A DNA stretch of 64,000 nt from Lachnospira eligens. Its GTDB lineage: Bacteria > Bacillota > Clostridia > Lachnospirales > Lachnospiraceae. Location of the stretch: assembly GCF_009680455.1 (NCBI RefSeq), contig NZ_WKRD01000010.1:1-64000 (forward strand). Reading direction: 5' to 3'. Within the stretch, counting starts at the first letter, position 1. The number at the start of each line of letters is the position of its first letter. The position numbers were made by a program, and so were the translations under genes. This document shows positions 9,692 to 19,101 of this stretch, piece by piece. The notes under the pieces were generated by a model. That model saw only the letters and a list, made by a program, of their open reading frames with translations, had not been told where the DNA came from and searched no databases.

Positions 9692-10255
9692 TTATATGTA
9701 TCCGCAAACTATTCCGAGTATTGCGGATAAGCATATAATTAAAATTGGATTTAATTTTTTGAATGCTAAAACTACGGATATCAGAAATATAATTAATGTT
9801 GTATAAAAAGAAATATCAGTAAAAACAGTAGTATTAAACCCATGTGGTATGAAAACGGTTGAACTCATCGAAATTACAGCAGAACCAATCAAACCAACTA
9901 CAGCAGGTTTTAATCCTGACATACATCCCTTTATGACTATACTTTTTTGAAATTGAATAAAACATTTTGCAACAATAAGAATGATAATAAAGGATGGGAG
10001 TATCACTCCGAGTGTTGCACAAAAAGAACCGAAAATACCGCCAACCTCTGCTCCTACATATGTTGCTATATTTACAGCAAATGGTCCGGGTGTACTTTCG
10101 CTAACTGCTATAAAATCAATAAGTGACTGTGAATCTATCCAATTATGAGCAATAACTTCATCCTGAATCAATGGTAACATAGCATAACCACCGCCAAAGG
10201 TAAATGCACCGATTTTTAAGAAAATATAAAAAAGCTCAAGATAAATCATTAACAT
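9692..10255 (-). CDS. Short-chain chromate transporter subunit 2
   Basis: A 187-aa membrane protein of the CHR family with the conserved FTFGGGYAMLPLI and SESTPGPFAVN motifs near the N-terminus. It is a single-domain (half-length) form. These normally occur as tandem gene pairs, as here: the neighbour at 10249-10806 is its paralogue, and the two overlap by 7 bp, implying translational coupling. The family exports chromate, but in anaerobes the physiological anion is often unknown. Confidence 0.85.
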   Translation of the reverse strand: MLMIYLELFYIFLKIGAFTFGGGYAMLPLIQDEVIAHNWIDSQSLIDFIAVSESTPGPFAVNIATYVGAEVGGIFGSFCATLGVILPSFIIILIVAKCFIQFQKSIVIKGCMSGLKPAVVGLIGSAVISMSSTVFIPHGFNTTVFTDISFYTTLIIFLISVVLAFKKLNPILIICLSAILGIVCGYI

Positions 10256-10806
10256 TTCCTCCTTAATATGGTAATAGATGTTACTAAACCTAATATTGCA
10301 CAGCTAATAATTACAATAAGCACATTTACATTAAGTAAGGCAGTAAAAATAAAAGAACATGCCATAATTATATAAGAAATAATATTCTTAGGACATTGAA
10401 TATACATTGACCAGAGAGCTTTGATAATCAGAGCAAGTACACCAGCTCTGATACCATTAAAGGCATATTGTATGATTTTTATGCTTTGGAATTCTTTAAG
10501 TACAAAAGATATAATAAGAATAATCAGGTAGGATGGTATCACAACTCCAAGTGTTGCAAATAGTGCACCCCAAAAACCACAGATACGAAAGCCAACAAAA
10601 GTAGCCGCATTAATTGCAATTGGTCCGGGAGTTGACTCGGAGATAGCCACTATTTCAAGAATATCATTATCAGTTATCCAATGCTTCTTCTCAACAATTT
10701 CTTTTTGAATCAGTGGTAACATAGCATAACCGCCTCCAAAAGTAAATGCACCTATTTTTATGAAAGTTAAAAAGAGCTGTATAGCTTTTGGAATTTTATT
10801 ATTCAT
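10249..10806 (-). CDS. Short-chain chromate transporter subunit 1
   Basis: A 185-aa paralogue of the following gene, with the same FTFGGGYAMLPLIQKE and SESTPGPIAIN motifs and six or so membrane segments. It is the first of the CHR pair. Its start overlaps the end of the PHP-phosphoesterase gene by 8 bp, so all three form one reverse-strand operon. Confidence 0.85.
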   Translation of the reverse strand: MNNKIPKAIQLFLTFIKIGAFTFGGGYAMLPLIQKEIVEKKHWITDNDILEIVAISESTPGPIAINAATFVGFRICGFWGALFATLGVVIPSYLIILIISFVLKEFQSIKIIQYAFNGIRAGVLALIIKALWSMYIQCPKNIISYIIMACSFIFTALLNVNVLIVIISCAILGLVTSITILRRKC

Positions 10807-11689
10807 CGTAAGTCTCCTTCTGCGTGTTGGTGATTGGCATGGAATCTTTCATCTTATCAAGCAGTTCATAAGGAACGAATAAATGTCCCATGCCGGTTCC
10901 AAGCTGGATATGTGGTTTATTCTTACCGTGATAATCAGAACCGCCGGATATCAGCAGATTTCTTTCAGAAGCAATCCGTCTGATTGATAATTCATCACCC
11001 ATCTTGTAGGTTGAATATATGGCTTCAATTCCATCAAGTCCGGCAGAGCACATATGGTCAAGCAATTTGTTCATCTGGGCATTGCCAAGATGATATAGAA
11101 CCGGGTGAGCTAAGATTGCAATACCGCCGGCTTGGTGAATACGCTCAATAGCTTCTGCAGGGTCAACTTTGGCTCTTGGCACAAAACAAGGCTTTCCCTG
11201 ACCTAAATATCTGTCAAATGCTTCATTCCTATCGCCAACAGCTCCAATTGCAACAAGTCTGTCTGCAAAATGTGCTCTTGTAATTACCGCATCGCCATAA
11301 GTCTTTAGCATATCTTCATATGTAATATTAATTCCTATATTCTGGAAGCGTTCACATACCCGCTTGTTTCTTTCATCTCTTGAACTTAACTGCTTATTAA
11401 GGAATGAATTGAATTCATTGTCGTTATAATCTATAAAAAGCCCGACAACATGTATCTCAGTATTATCATAATTAGTACTTATCTCAACTCCGGGAATAAC
11501 TTCAAGTTCGTGGCCTGTTTTATTAACATTTTCACATGCTAAAAGAGCTTCCTTAACTCCCATGGTAGTGTCATGGTCAGTAAGAGCAAATGCAGCAAGT
11601 CCCTTATCGACTGCCTTATCAACCAGAACAGCAGGAGAATCAGTTCCGTCAGAGCATGTGGAATGAACATGTAAATCTATCTGTTTCAT
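10799..11689 (-). CDS. PHP-domain phosphoesterase
   Basis: The 296-aa protein has the four PHP metal-binding motifs: DLHVHSTCSDG at the N-terminus, LTDHDT, LAHP and GGSDYHG. The layout matches the YciV/RNase AM (3',5'-nucleoside bisphosphate phosphatase) group, which acts on short RNA ends or pAp. It is the first gene of the reverse operon with the two chromate transporters; a functional link is not obvious. An AGGAGCTT-like site (GGAG in AAGAGGAGC) lies before its ATG. Confidence 0.8.
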   Translation of the reverse strand: MKQIDLHVHSTCSDGTDSPAVLVDKAVDKGLAAFALTDHDTTMGVKEALLACENVNKTGHELEVIPGVEISTNYDNTEIHVVGLFIDYNDNEFNSFLNKQLSSRDERNKRVCERFQNIGINITYEDMLKTYGDAVITRAHFADRLVAIGAVGDRNEAFDRYLGQGKPCFVPRAKVDPAEAIERIHQAGGIAILAHPVLYHLGNAQMNKLLDHMCSAGLDGIEAIYSTYKMGDELSIRRIASERNLLISGGSDYHGKNKPHIQLGTGMGHLFVPYELLDKMKDSMPITNTQKETYDE

Positions 11690-11839
11690 AGTAAGCTCCT
11701 CTTATAAAATGTAAATATATTCTACCATACTCAGACAACTTATTAAAGTGTAAAACATTTGGCAAAGTGTTTAAAAAATGTTGTAAGAGACGGCATTGTG
11801 CGATAAAATAACAGTATATTTTTGGAGGGAGGTTTACTG

Positions 11840-12442
11840 ATGGAAAGACAGTTAGTACCAGGCGGATTTTATAAGCATTTTAAGAATAAGCTTTACCAGG
11901 TAAAGTGTGTTGCATATCATTCAGAAACCAAAGAGAAAATGGTGGTATATCAGGCTATGTATGGTGAATATGCTGTGTATGTAAGACCATATGATATGTT
12001 CATGAGTGAAGTGGATCATGTAAAATATCCGGATGTAGCACAGAAATATAGATTTGAGCAGGTAGATCCGTTGACGATGCAGGAGATATCTGACAATTTA
12101 CAGTCTGACAATTCACAGGCAGTAAGAGTTAATTCAGACAATAGAATTGATGAAGCATACACATTAAAAGAGGACAGTGTGGATAACTCACTGACCCAGC
12201 CAGAGCAGCAGGTTGCTGCAGGGGACAGCGTCCTGGATAAGTTTTTAGATGCGAGAGGATATGAGGAGAAACTTGATGTCCTTATAAGATACAAAAGCAG
12301 ATTCACTAATCCTATGATAGATATTATGGCTGAATCACTGGAGATAGTTGTTCCAGAAGGTGAACTTTCTGGAAGAATTGATTCTTTAAGAAAGGTTTTA
12401 CAGGCACATACAAAGTATGAAGGAAGCCATTTAAGACCGTAA
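11840..12442 (+). CDS. DUF1653 protein with C-terminal extension
   Basis: The first 70 residues (VPGGFYKHFKNKLYQVKCVA, then YAVYVRPYDMFMSEVD) form a DUF1653 domain, a small beta-rich unit of unknown role. A polar linker of about 50 residues and a helical C-terminal domain (LDKFLDARGYEEKLDVLI) follow. A TTG at 11822 extends the frame, but the GGAGGGAGG site at 11824-11832 points to the ATG at 11840 (200 aa). It precedes ddl on the same strand. Confidence 0.75.
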   Translation: MERQLVPGGFYKHFKNKLYQVKCVAYHSETKEKMVVYQAMYGEYAVYVRPYDMFMSEVDHVKYPDVAQKYRFEQVDPLTMQEISDNLQSDNSQAVRVNSDNRIDEAYTLKEDSVDNSLTQPEQQVAAGDSVLDKFLDARGYEEKLDVLIRYKSRFTNPMIDIMAESLEIVVPEGELSGRIDSLRKVLQAHTKYEGSHLRP

Positions 12443-12588
12443 TAATTTGCACAGATTCTGCATAAGAATATGTGGATTATATAAATATATTACAATTATC
12501 TGACAATTTTACAAAAAATTTACAATTAACAAAAAATGTGAATAACTATGTGGATATTGTGGAAAAGTTCAGGGATAAAGGAGAAATT

Positions 12589-13620
12589 ATGAGAATAGTA
12601 GTTTTAGCAGGTGGAACAAGTACAGAAAGAGACGTTTCATTAGTCACAGGATACAGAGTATGCGAGAGTCTTAGAAGAAACGGACATGAAGCAAATATGC
12701 TTGATATCTTCTTAGGTGTTGATGACAGTGAGGTTAAGACATTTTTTACAGAAAAGAATGATTTGGGAGAACTGTCTGACAATTTAAAGAAGAAAACAGC
12801 GGACATTCCGGCAGAGGTTAAGAGAAGAACAGAGGCAAGAGAAAGCTTTTTCGGACGTAATGTATTAGAATTGTGTAAAGAAGCAGATATGGTATTCATG
12901 GGACTTCATGGAAGCAATGGTGAAGATGGTAAGGTCCAGGCTACATTTGATCTGCTTGGAATCAGATATACAGGTACAGATTATTTAAGCAGTGCTATAT
13001 CAATGAGCAAGGAACTTGCAAAAAAGGTTCTTGTACCAGAGGGAATTCCTATGCCTAAGGGTGTTACATTACATAAAGGACATAAGATTGAGTATGTTCC
13101 ATTCCCATGTGTTGTTAAGCCTTGTTGTGGTGGTTCAAGCGTTGGTGTTTCAATAGCACATAACGAGAAAGAGTTTGAAGATGCACTTGATGAAGCATTT
13201 TCTTATGAAGATACTGTACTTGTTGAAGAGTTTGTTGATGGAAGAGAATTCTCAGTTGCAGTGCTTGATGGAAAGGCACTTCCGGTAATTGAGATTGAAC
13301 CGCTTGAAGGCTTCTATGATTACAAGAATAAGTACAAGGCTGGCTCTACCAAAGAGACATGTCCTGCCAATATTCCAGAAGACATTGCAAGCCAGATGCA
13401 GTTCTGGGCAGAAAAATGCTGCCAGGCAGCAGGCGTAACAACATACGCAAGAGTTGATGAACTTCTTGATAAGAATAATAATATATTCTGTCTTGAGATT
13501 AATACACTTCCAGGAATGACTGACACAAGCCTTATTCCTCAGGAGGCAGCAGCAGTAGGTATATCGTATGATGAACTTACAGAGAAGATTATCGAGATAT
13601 CTCTTGCAAAGTATGAATAG
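12589..13620 (+). CDS. ddl: D-alanine--D-alanine ligase
   Basis: ATP-grasp enzyme producing the D-Ala-D-Ala dipeptide for peptidoglycan. From the ATG at 12589 (AAAGGAGA site) it is 343 aa; an in-frame ATG at 12472 would add 39 residues of low-complexity leader. VLAGGTSTERDVSLVTG is the N-terminal Ddl motif, GLHGSNGEDG the second, and CLEINTLPGMTDTS carries the metal and substrate residues. murF lies two genes downstream and uses its product, so the cluster 12589-15640 is a wall-precursor operon. Confidence 0.95.
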   Translation: MRIVVLAGGTSTERDVSLVTGYRVCESLRRNGHEANMLDIFLGVDDSEVKTFFTEKNDLGELSDNLKKKTADIPAEVKRRTEARESFFGRNVLELCKEADMVFMGLHGSNGEDGKVQATFDLLGIRYTGTDYLSSAISMSKELAKKVLVPEGIPMPKGVTLHKGHKIEYVPFPCVVKPCCGGSSVGVSIAHNEKEFEDALDEAFSYEDTVLVEEFVDGREFSVAVLDGKALPVIEIEPLEGFYDYKNKYKAGSTKETCPANIPEDIASQMQFWAEKCCQAAGVTTYARVDELLDKNNNIFCLEINTLPGMTDTSLIPQEAAAVGISYDELTEKIIEISLAKYE

Positions 13621-13673
13621 AAGAAATGTAAATGTATAACAATGCATTTTTATAAAACGAGGTTAGTTATGTT

Positions 13674-14234
13674 ATGATTAAGGAACTTGTTAAGAAAAAC
13701 AGATCATACAGAAGATTTTATCAGGAAAAGAAGCTGACAAGGCAGCAGCTTATGGAACTTGTTGAGACTGCAAGACTTACTCCGTCAGCAGCTAACAGAC
13801 AGCCATTTAAGTATAGAATTGTGTGTGATGTGGAAGAAAATGAGAAAGTTTTCAGACTATTAGGATTTGCCGGATATTTAAAGGACTGGGATGGCCCATC
13901 TGAAGGTGAGAAGCCGACAGGATATATTGTTATAACCTGCCCTGCGAATGTCAATGATGAAGTTGATGCGGGAATTGTCGGACAGACAATGCTTCTGGCA
14001 GCTACAGAAGCCGGATTTGGCGGATGCTTTTTTGGCAATGTTAAAAGAGATGAGTTAAAGACACAGCTAAATATACCGTCTGAATTAAAGATTGTGTATG
14101 TCATTGCATTTGGATATCCTAAAGAAGAAGTGGTGCTTGAGGATATTCCTGCGGATGGAGATATCAAGTATTACAGAGATGAGAATCAGGTACATCATGT
14201 GCCTAAGAAAAGAATTGAGGATATTGTGTTATGA
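13674..14234 (+). CDS. Nitroreductase-family flavoprotein
   Basis: A 186-aa FMN-dependent NADPH oxidoreductase-like protein. KKNRSYRRF binds the FMN phosphate, TPSAANRQP is the family signature, and AGFGGCFFGN lines the flavin. The natural substrate is unknown. It sits between ddl and murF, overlapping murF by 4 bp (ATGA). Confidence 0.85.
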   Translation: MIKELVKKNRSYRRFYQEKKLTRQQLMELVETARLTPSAANRQPFKYRIVCDVEENEKVFRLLGFAGYLKDWDGPSEGEKPTGYIVITCPANVNDEVDAGIVGQTMLLAATEAGFGGCFFGNVKRDELKTQLNIPSELKIVYVIAFGYPKEEVVLEDIPADGDIKYYRDENQVHHVPKKRIEDIVL

Positions 14235-15640
14235 AGGGAATGACCTTAAGAGCCATGACACAAGCTGTTAACGGCATATATCATGGCAATGGAGAAGATT
14301 ATGACAAAGAGATTACTGCCATTACGATTGACAGCAGAAAGGTAACTGAGGGCGGGCTTTTTATTGCTATTAAAGGGGAAAGAAGTGATGGCCATGATTT
14401 TATAGGACAATGCTTTGAGAAGGGCGCTGCATGCGTTATTTCTGAAAAGGAGCTGCCAGATGAAGAACGTTCGTATATACAGGTTGAATCAAGTCTTCAG
14501 GCATTAAAGGATCTTGCACTTCTTTACAGAAATAATCTGGATGTCAAGGTTGTAGGAATCACAGGAAGTGTTGGTAAAACAAGTACTAAGGAAACAATAA
14601 GCTCTGTTTTATCTGAAAAATACAGGGTGTTAAAGACACTTGGTAATTTCAATAATGAGATTGGGCTTCCACTTACTGTTTTCAGACTGACAGAAGATGA
14701 TGAAGTTGCTGTTCTTGAGATGGGAATCAGTGATTTTGGTGAGATGGACAGATTATCTAAGATAGCACAGCCTGACATATGTGTTATTACTAATATCGGT
14801 TTTTGCCATCTTGAGAATCTTGGAACAAGAGATGGAATTCTTAAGGCTAAGACAGAGATATTTAATCATATGAATCCGGATGGAATTGTTATTGTTAACG
14901 GAGATGATGACAAATTATCAACAATAAGCCAGGTACACGGCAAGCGACCGCTTGTGTTCGGAATAAGCAACAAAGACGGGGTATATGCAGATAATATCAA
15001 GAGTCTTGGACTTGATGGAACTAGCTTTACAATTCATGGAATCAAAACATCAGATAACTATTCAACATTTGACCTGACTGTACCTGTACCGGGACATCAT
15101 ATGGTATATAATGCGATGGCAGCAGCACTTGTTGGTTCTGTGCTTGGACTTTCATCTATTGAGATTGAGCGTGGAGTGAAGAATTTAAAGACAATTGCCG
15201 GACGAAACAATATTATTAAGGAAAATGGATTTACAATAATTGATGACTGCTACAATGCTAATCCAGTTTCAATGAAGGCATCTCTTGATGTTCTTGACAC
15301 TGCTATTGGAAGAAAAGTTGCTATTCTTGGAAGTATGTTTGAGCTTGGTGAGAACGAGAAACAGATGCATTACGATGTTGGGATGTATCTTGGAACTAAG
15401 GATATTGATGTACTTATAACAGCAGGCGACCTTGCTGCACAGATTGCGGCAGGAACAAGGGCGTATATTGACACTAATTACAATGCGCATGGTTGTGAAG
15501 TACATGATTTTGAAACAAGAGATGATATGTTAAAATGTATTGGACATATTCTGAAAACAGGTGATAATATACTTATAAAGGCATCTCATGGTATGGAATT
15601 TACCAAAGTTGTAGAGGCTTTAAAAACAATTAATTTATAA
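14231..15640 (+). CDS. murF: UDP-N-acetylmuramoyl-tripeptide--D-Ala-D-Ala ligase
   Basis: Adds the D-Ala-D-Ala made by Ddl to the UDP-MurNAc tripeptide, the last cytoplasmic step of the muropeptide. The 469-aa product has the Mur ligase three-domain order: an N-terminal UDP-binding part (IDSRKVTEGGLFIAIKG), the ATPase loop GITGSVGKTST at about residues 109-119, and the C-terminal domain with DDCYNANPVSM. Its start overlaps the nitroreductase stop. Confidence 0.95.
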   Translation: MKGMTLRAMTQAVNGIYHGNGEDYDKEITAITIDSRKVTEGGLFIAIKGERSDGHDFIGQCFEKGAACVISEKELPDEERSYIQVESSLQALKDLALLYRNNLDVKVVGITGSVGKTSTKETISSVLSEKYRVLKTLGNFNNEIGLPLTVFRLTEDDEVAVLEMGISDFGEMDRLSKIAQPDICVITNIGFCHLENLGTRDGILKAKTEIFNHMNPDGIVIVNGDDDKLSTISQVHGKRPLVFGISNKDGVYADNIKSLGLDGTSFTIHGIKTSDNYSTFDLTVPVPGHHMVYNAMAAALVGSVLGLSSIEIERGVKNLKTIAGRNNIIKENGFTIIDDCYNANPVSMKASLDVLDTAIGRKVAILGSMFELGENEKQMHYDVGMYLGTKDIDVLITAGDLAAQIAAGTRAYIDTNYNAHGCEVHDFETRDDMLKCIGHILKTGDNILIKASHGMEFTKVVEALKTINL

Positions 15641-15650
15641 TGGAGGTTTT

Positions 15651-15974
15651 ATGAAATTACTTAAGAGAGTAAGCATATTAGCTGTACTTATTACAGTGAT
15701 TGCAGTATTTGCAGGCTGTGGTAAGGAAGCAACGGTTGTTGGAACATGGGAAGGAGATGATTATACTTATACTTTCAATGATGATGGAACAGGAATCCAG
15801 CAGATAGGAGAGATAAGCGTTTCAATTACTTCGTATGAAGCAAAAGATGGAAAGCTGAGCATAACAATCAGTTTCCTTGGGACAGAAGAGACAGATGAGT
15901 ATACATATTCAATCAAGAAAAATGTACTTTCTTTAAGCGATGGAAACAATACAATAGAACTTAATAAGAAATAG
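15651..15974 (+). CDS. Small lipoprotein with lipocalin-like beta domain
   Basis: 107 aa with a lipoprotein signal ending AVFAGC (Cys23). The mature part VVGTWEGDDYTYTFNDDGTG and the repeated beta pattern resemble DUF5640-type lipocalin-like domains. It follows murF by 10 bp with a GGAGG site and is closed by a strong terminator. The role at the membrane surface is unknown. Confidence 0.7.
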   Translation: MKLLKRVSILAVLITVIAVFAGCGKEATVVGTWEGDDYTYTFNDDGTGIQQIGEISVSITSYEAKDGKLSITISFLGTEETDEYTYSIKKNVLSLSDGNNTIELNKK

Positions 15975-15980
15975 TATTTT

Positions 15981-16020
15981 AAGACTTTTGCATTATATTC
16001 TGATGCGAAAGTCTTTTTTT
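15981..16020 (+). terminator. Rho-independent terminator after the ddl-murF operon
   Basis: AAGACTTTTGCAT pairs with ATGCGAAAGTCTT around a 9-nt loop, and the 3' arm runs into a stretch of T residues ending at 16020. Confidence 0.9.
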
Positions 16021-16123
16021 GAAATTTATATATTTTTATACTTTACAAACTTTTAAATGTATGATAATATCCACAATATAAAAAGTACTTTTTAAATAAT
16101 TTAATCAAGAGGAGGATTTGTAT

Positions 16124-16306
16124 ATGCATGATATTATTGAACATTATGGAAAGGTCGTTATAGCACTTGCGGGGGTACTTGCAGCAGTATTGCTTACAGC
16201 AGCAGTTGTTACTATTGTTTCAGACAGAACTAAAGGTGCTGTTAGTGACATTTCGTATAAGGAGCATATATATGATGCTATTGATGCGAGCAGACCTAAT
16301 CAGTAA
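16124..16306 (+). CDS. Tiny Flp-like membrane protein 1
   Basis: 60 aa from the ATG at 16124 (GAGGAGG site at 16110-16115). The N-terminal MHDIIEHYGKVVIALAGVLA leads into one hydrophobic helix of about 25 residues and a polar tail (DRTKGAVSDISYKEHIYDA). The pattern M-x-x-I-I-x-x-Y-[GA]-x-x-[VA]-[VI] is shared with the small genes at 18842 and 18946. Lying directly in front of a Tad/CpaF-like ATPase, it is most simply a pilin-like subunit. No classical class III leader with a Gly-Leu cleavage site is visible. Confidence 0.7.
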   Translation: MHDIIEHYGKVVIALAGVLAAVLLTAAVVTIVSDRTKGAVSDISYKEHIYDAIDASRPNQ

Positions 16307-16320
16307 TGTGAGGAATGTAT

Positions 16321-17358
16321 ATGGAGAAAGAACAGCTTCAGGAGCTGATAGAGAATAATAAAGAGGATATCTTTTCAGAGATTAAGGATGAGATATCTGA
16401 TGATACTGTAACTGATATCGAGTGGGATGGATATAATCTTTGGATAACACAGTTGGGAAGAGGCTGCTATATTTCCATGAAAGAGCTTAGTGACAAGTAT
16501 ATGGATAATCTGTCTATAAGACTTGCCAATATTATGGGTGCATCTTTTAACAGAATGCACCCGATATTGGAGGCTAATACTGAATCTTTAAGAATCTCAA
16601 TATGGCACGAATCAAGGTGTGGAAGAAAGAGCATGGCTATAAGAAAGATTCCAAGAAAGCTTAGATTTGGGCATGGTGACCTTGTAAAGTCTGATTATGC
16701 TCCTGAGAGTATTATTACATTGCTTGAGAATTGTGTGACGGCTCATCTTTCAACTGTAATTGGTGGACAGCCTCATGCAGGAAAGACAGAACTTCTTAAG
16801 TATCTGGCTACATTTATTCCGGCAGAAGAAAAGGTTGGTGTTTATGAGGATAATCAGGAGATACATTACAGGCAGATTAATCCACATAGCAAGTGTGTTG
16901 AGTTTTTTGTGGATTCTAAGATTACATATCAGGATATTATAAGAGCAGGTTTACGACATAACATTGACTGGGTTCTTCTTTCAGAATCAAGAGGACCAGA
17001 AGTTATGGAGCTTCTTAACAGTTTATCTACGGGAGCTTATTGTATGACGACTATGCATCTGGATGATATAAGGGATATGCCAGACAGAATGTATTCTATG
17101 CTGGGTAATGGAGAATCGTCAGACAGATTTATTAACAGTATATATAAGTATATTGATCTTGTGCTGCTTGTTGACTGTGATAGATTTGAAAGAAGACATA
17201 TAAGCCAGGTGGGTTTTTTAAGCAGGAATCAGGGAGAGAATACATGTACTGTTATATATGAAGATGGGGAATTTCTGGATAGTGATATTCCACAGGATAT
17301 TATGGATAAGTTTATTAAATACGGAATAGATGATCCGTATATATGGAGGCATAATTGA
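16321..17358 (+). CDS. CpaF/TadA-like secretion ATPase
   Basis: 345 aa, shorter than typical CpaF (about 450). The Walker A loop is GGQPHAGKT (residues 148-156). The Walker B/Asp-box region is WVLLSESRGPEVMELL, and the His box is TTMHLDD, as in type II/IV secretion ATPases. The Glu in LLSESRGPE takes the place of the usual GEIRDPE. The ATG at 16321 is favoured over that at 16315 by distance from GAGG. Its end overlaps the following inner-membrane platform gene (TTGA). Confidence 0.85.
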   Translation: MEKEQLQELIENNKEDIFSEIKDEISDDTVTDIEWDGYNLWITQLGRGCYISMKELSDKYMDNLSIRLANIMGASFNRMHPILEANTESLRISIWHESRCGRKSMAIRKIPRKLRFGHGDLVKSDYAPESIITLLENCVTAHLSTVIGGQPHAGKTELLKYLATFIPAEEKVGVYEDNQEIHYRQINPHSKCVEFFVDSKITYQDIIRAGLRHNIDWVLLSESRGPEVMELLNSLSTGAYCMTTMHLDDIRDMPDRMYSMLGNGESSDRFINSIYKYIDLVLLVDCDRFERRHISQVGFLSRNQGENTCTVIYEDGEFLDSDIPQDIMDKFIKYGIDDPYIWRHN

Positions 17359-18824
17359 AGAAGATATTAAGATATTTATCTGTAAAGCAGTTAATGGAGG
17401 ACATTGCAGATCTGAATGGCGTTATGTCTGTAAGAAGATTTGTTTTATCAACCATGCTTGCAGGAGTTGCTGTATATAGTGCATGTCTGTTGTACAGAAT
17501 TAATTATATCGCAGCGTTATTTGTTATGATTCTGGCTGTAATTATGATTCCCGGACTGGTAAGGAATTATTTTATGGAAAGAAGTAAAGCGTCAAGATTT
17601 GCAGATGTGGATGTGTATCTTCACCAGATGACATACTCGTTTATCAGGAATCCGAAGGTTAATATAGCACTTCAGGATGCGTATGCAATCAGCAGCGGAA
17701 GACTGAAGAGATGTCTTTCACGGGCAATTGAAGAACTTCAATATGGAATGGGGGAAAGAGTATATGAAGATGCATTGAAGATTGTTGAAGAAGAATATGA
17801 TTGTTCAAGAATACGGACACTTCATAAGTTCTTAGTTAGTGTAGAAGAAAAGGGTGGACGATACACAGGAGCAATGGAAGTGCTTCTGGAGGATTTTGAC
17901 AGATGGGTTAATAATGTATATAAGTATCAGTCGGAGATAAGAAAGATAAAGCGGGATATTACTATAGGAATAATGATAAGCATGGTACTTGCAATGCTTA
18001 CTACCGTTATGTGCAGTACTCTTAATATGTTTTCGAAAGAGCCGCTTAGCATAACAGATACACTGGCATATCAGTGCGTTTCCATTGTGTTTGTTGTTCT
18101 GTGTATGCTGTTTTACATATATACCCGTAAGCACTATGGTTGTGACTGGATAGGAGAAAACAGAACAGATAAGCAGATAATGCGTGATTATAATAATGTA
18201 TTTAAGTCGGAAGCAAAGAAGATTACTTTAAAGATGATCCCGTTATGGGGGATTATGCTGCTTACAGTGATAATTCTCATATTAGTACAGTTAAAGATAG
18301 CGGCGATATGTGTTGCTGCAGTTATGGTTCTGTTTATAATAACGCCATTTACACAGAGAAAAGGTTCAGCAGGAAGAATTAAGAATGACTTATATTGTGG
18401 TTTTACAGAATGGCTAAGAGACTTAGCAGTTAATCTTGAAAATAAACCATTATTGTCAGCAGTTGAAGATACTTATGATAGCTGTCCTGTTATCATGAAA
18501 GAATCTTTAGGAAAGTTCATATATGAGATTGAACTCAATCCATCTGATATCATGCCATATTATAGTTTCTTAAGTGAATTTGATGTGATGGATATCCAAT
18601 CGGCAGTCAGAATGTTGTATTCAATAGGAGATCTAGACAGGGACAGCATGAATCAGACGATTAATGCTCTCGTAAGAAGAAATTATGAATTATCAGATAA
18701 GGCAGAGGCTGCCAGATATCTTGACAGTACAAGCATGATGAGATTTTCTGAGTATATACCAACTTTTTTTGTGGCATTTAAGATGGCGGTTGATATGATG
18801 TTAGTTGTTAATATGTACTTATAA
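17355..18824 (+). CDS. TadB-TadC fusion-type platform protein
   Basis: 489 aa with a TTG start overlapping the ATPase stop and a GGAGG site in front. There are two halves, each with a T2SSF-like helical domain and membrane segments. The first cytoplasmic domain is at about 90-195 (LHQMTYSFIRNPKVNIALQD). Helices lie near 35-75, 200-255 and 290-335. The second domain starts near WLRDLAVNLENKPLLSAVED, with a last helix at the C-terminus. Most Tad loci have separate TadB and TadC, so this single polypeptide probably replaces both. Confidence 0.8.
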   Translation: MKKILRYLSVKQLMEDIADLNGVMSVRRFVLSTMLAGVAVYSACLLYRINYIAALFVMILAVIMIPGLVRNYFMERSKASRFADVDVYLHQMTYSFIRNPKVNIALQDAYAISSGRLKRCLSRAIEELQYGMGERVYEDALKIVEEEYDCSRIRTLHKFLVSVEEKGGRYTGAMEVLLEDFDRWVNNVYKYQSEIRKIKRDITIGIMISMVLAMLTTVMCSTLNMFSKEPLSITDTLAYQCVSIVFVVLCMLFYIYTRKHYGCDWIGENRTDKQIMRDYNNVFKSEAKKITLKMIPLWGIMLLTVIILILVQLKIAAICVAAVMVLFIITPFTQRKGSAGRIKNDLYCGFTEWLRDLAVNLENKPLLSAVEDTYDSCPVIMKESLGKFIYEIELNPSDIMPYYSFLSEFDVMDIQSAVRMLYSIGDLDRDSMNQTINALVRRNYELSDKAEAARYLDSTSMMRFSEYIPTFFVAFKMAVDMMLVVNMYL

Positions 18825-18841
18825 TTGGAGGTGTATATTAT

Positions 18842-18949
18842 ATGAATCATATTATTGATGAATATGCAGGAGTGATAATTGGACTGATTGTATCTTATTC
18901 AATGATTAATATTTTTGGAAATATCTTTACAGGGGTGATAAGAATATGA
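18842..18949 (+). CDS. Tiny Flp-like membrane protein 2
   Basis: A 35-codon frame with a GGAGGT site: MNHIIDEYAGVIIGLIVSYS, then MINIFGNIFTGVIRI. It is almost entirely one membrane helix and matches the N-terminal pattern of the 60-aa and 45-aa proteins of this locus. Its stop overlaps the next start (ATGA), so translation is coupled. It is below the length cut-off of most gene finders. Confidence 0.65.
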   Translation: MNHIIDEYAGVIIGLIVSYSMINIFGNIFTGVIRI

Positions 18950-19083
18950 AGGATGTTATTAATACATACGGAGAAGCAGTAATAGGAATGTGTGCAGTGG
19001 TGGTTGCCATGACAATGATTGGAATGTCTATGTCTGCGTACAGAAATATACTTTTAGGTGTGATAGGTTCATGCCTTGGATAG
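18946..19083 (+). CDS. Tiny Flp-like membrane protein 3
   Basis: A 45-aa frame starting MKDVINTYGEAVIGMCAVVV and ending in a short polar plus hydrophobic tail (SAYRNILLGVIGSCLG). It has the same start pattern as the other two tiny proteins and is coupled to the one upstream by ATGA. It is probably a structural or pilin-like subunit of the Tad-like machine. Confidence 0.65.
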   Translation: MKDVINTYGEAVIGMCAVVVAMTMIGMSMSAYRNILLGVIGSCLG

Positions 19084-19101
19084 CAGATAAAGGGGGTATT
19101 A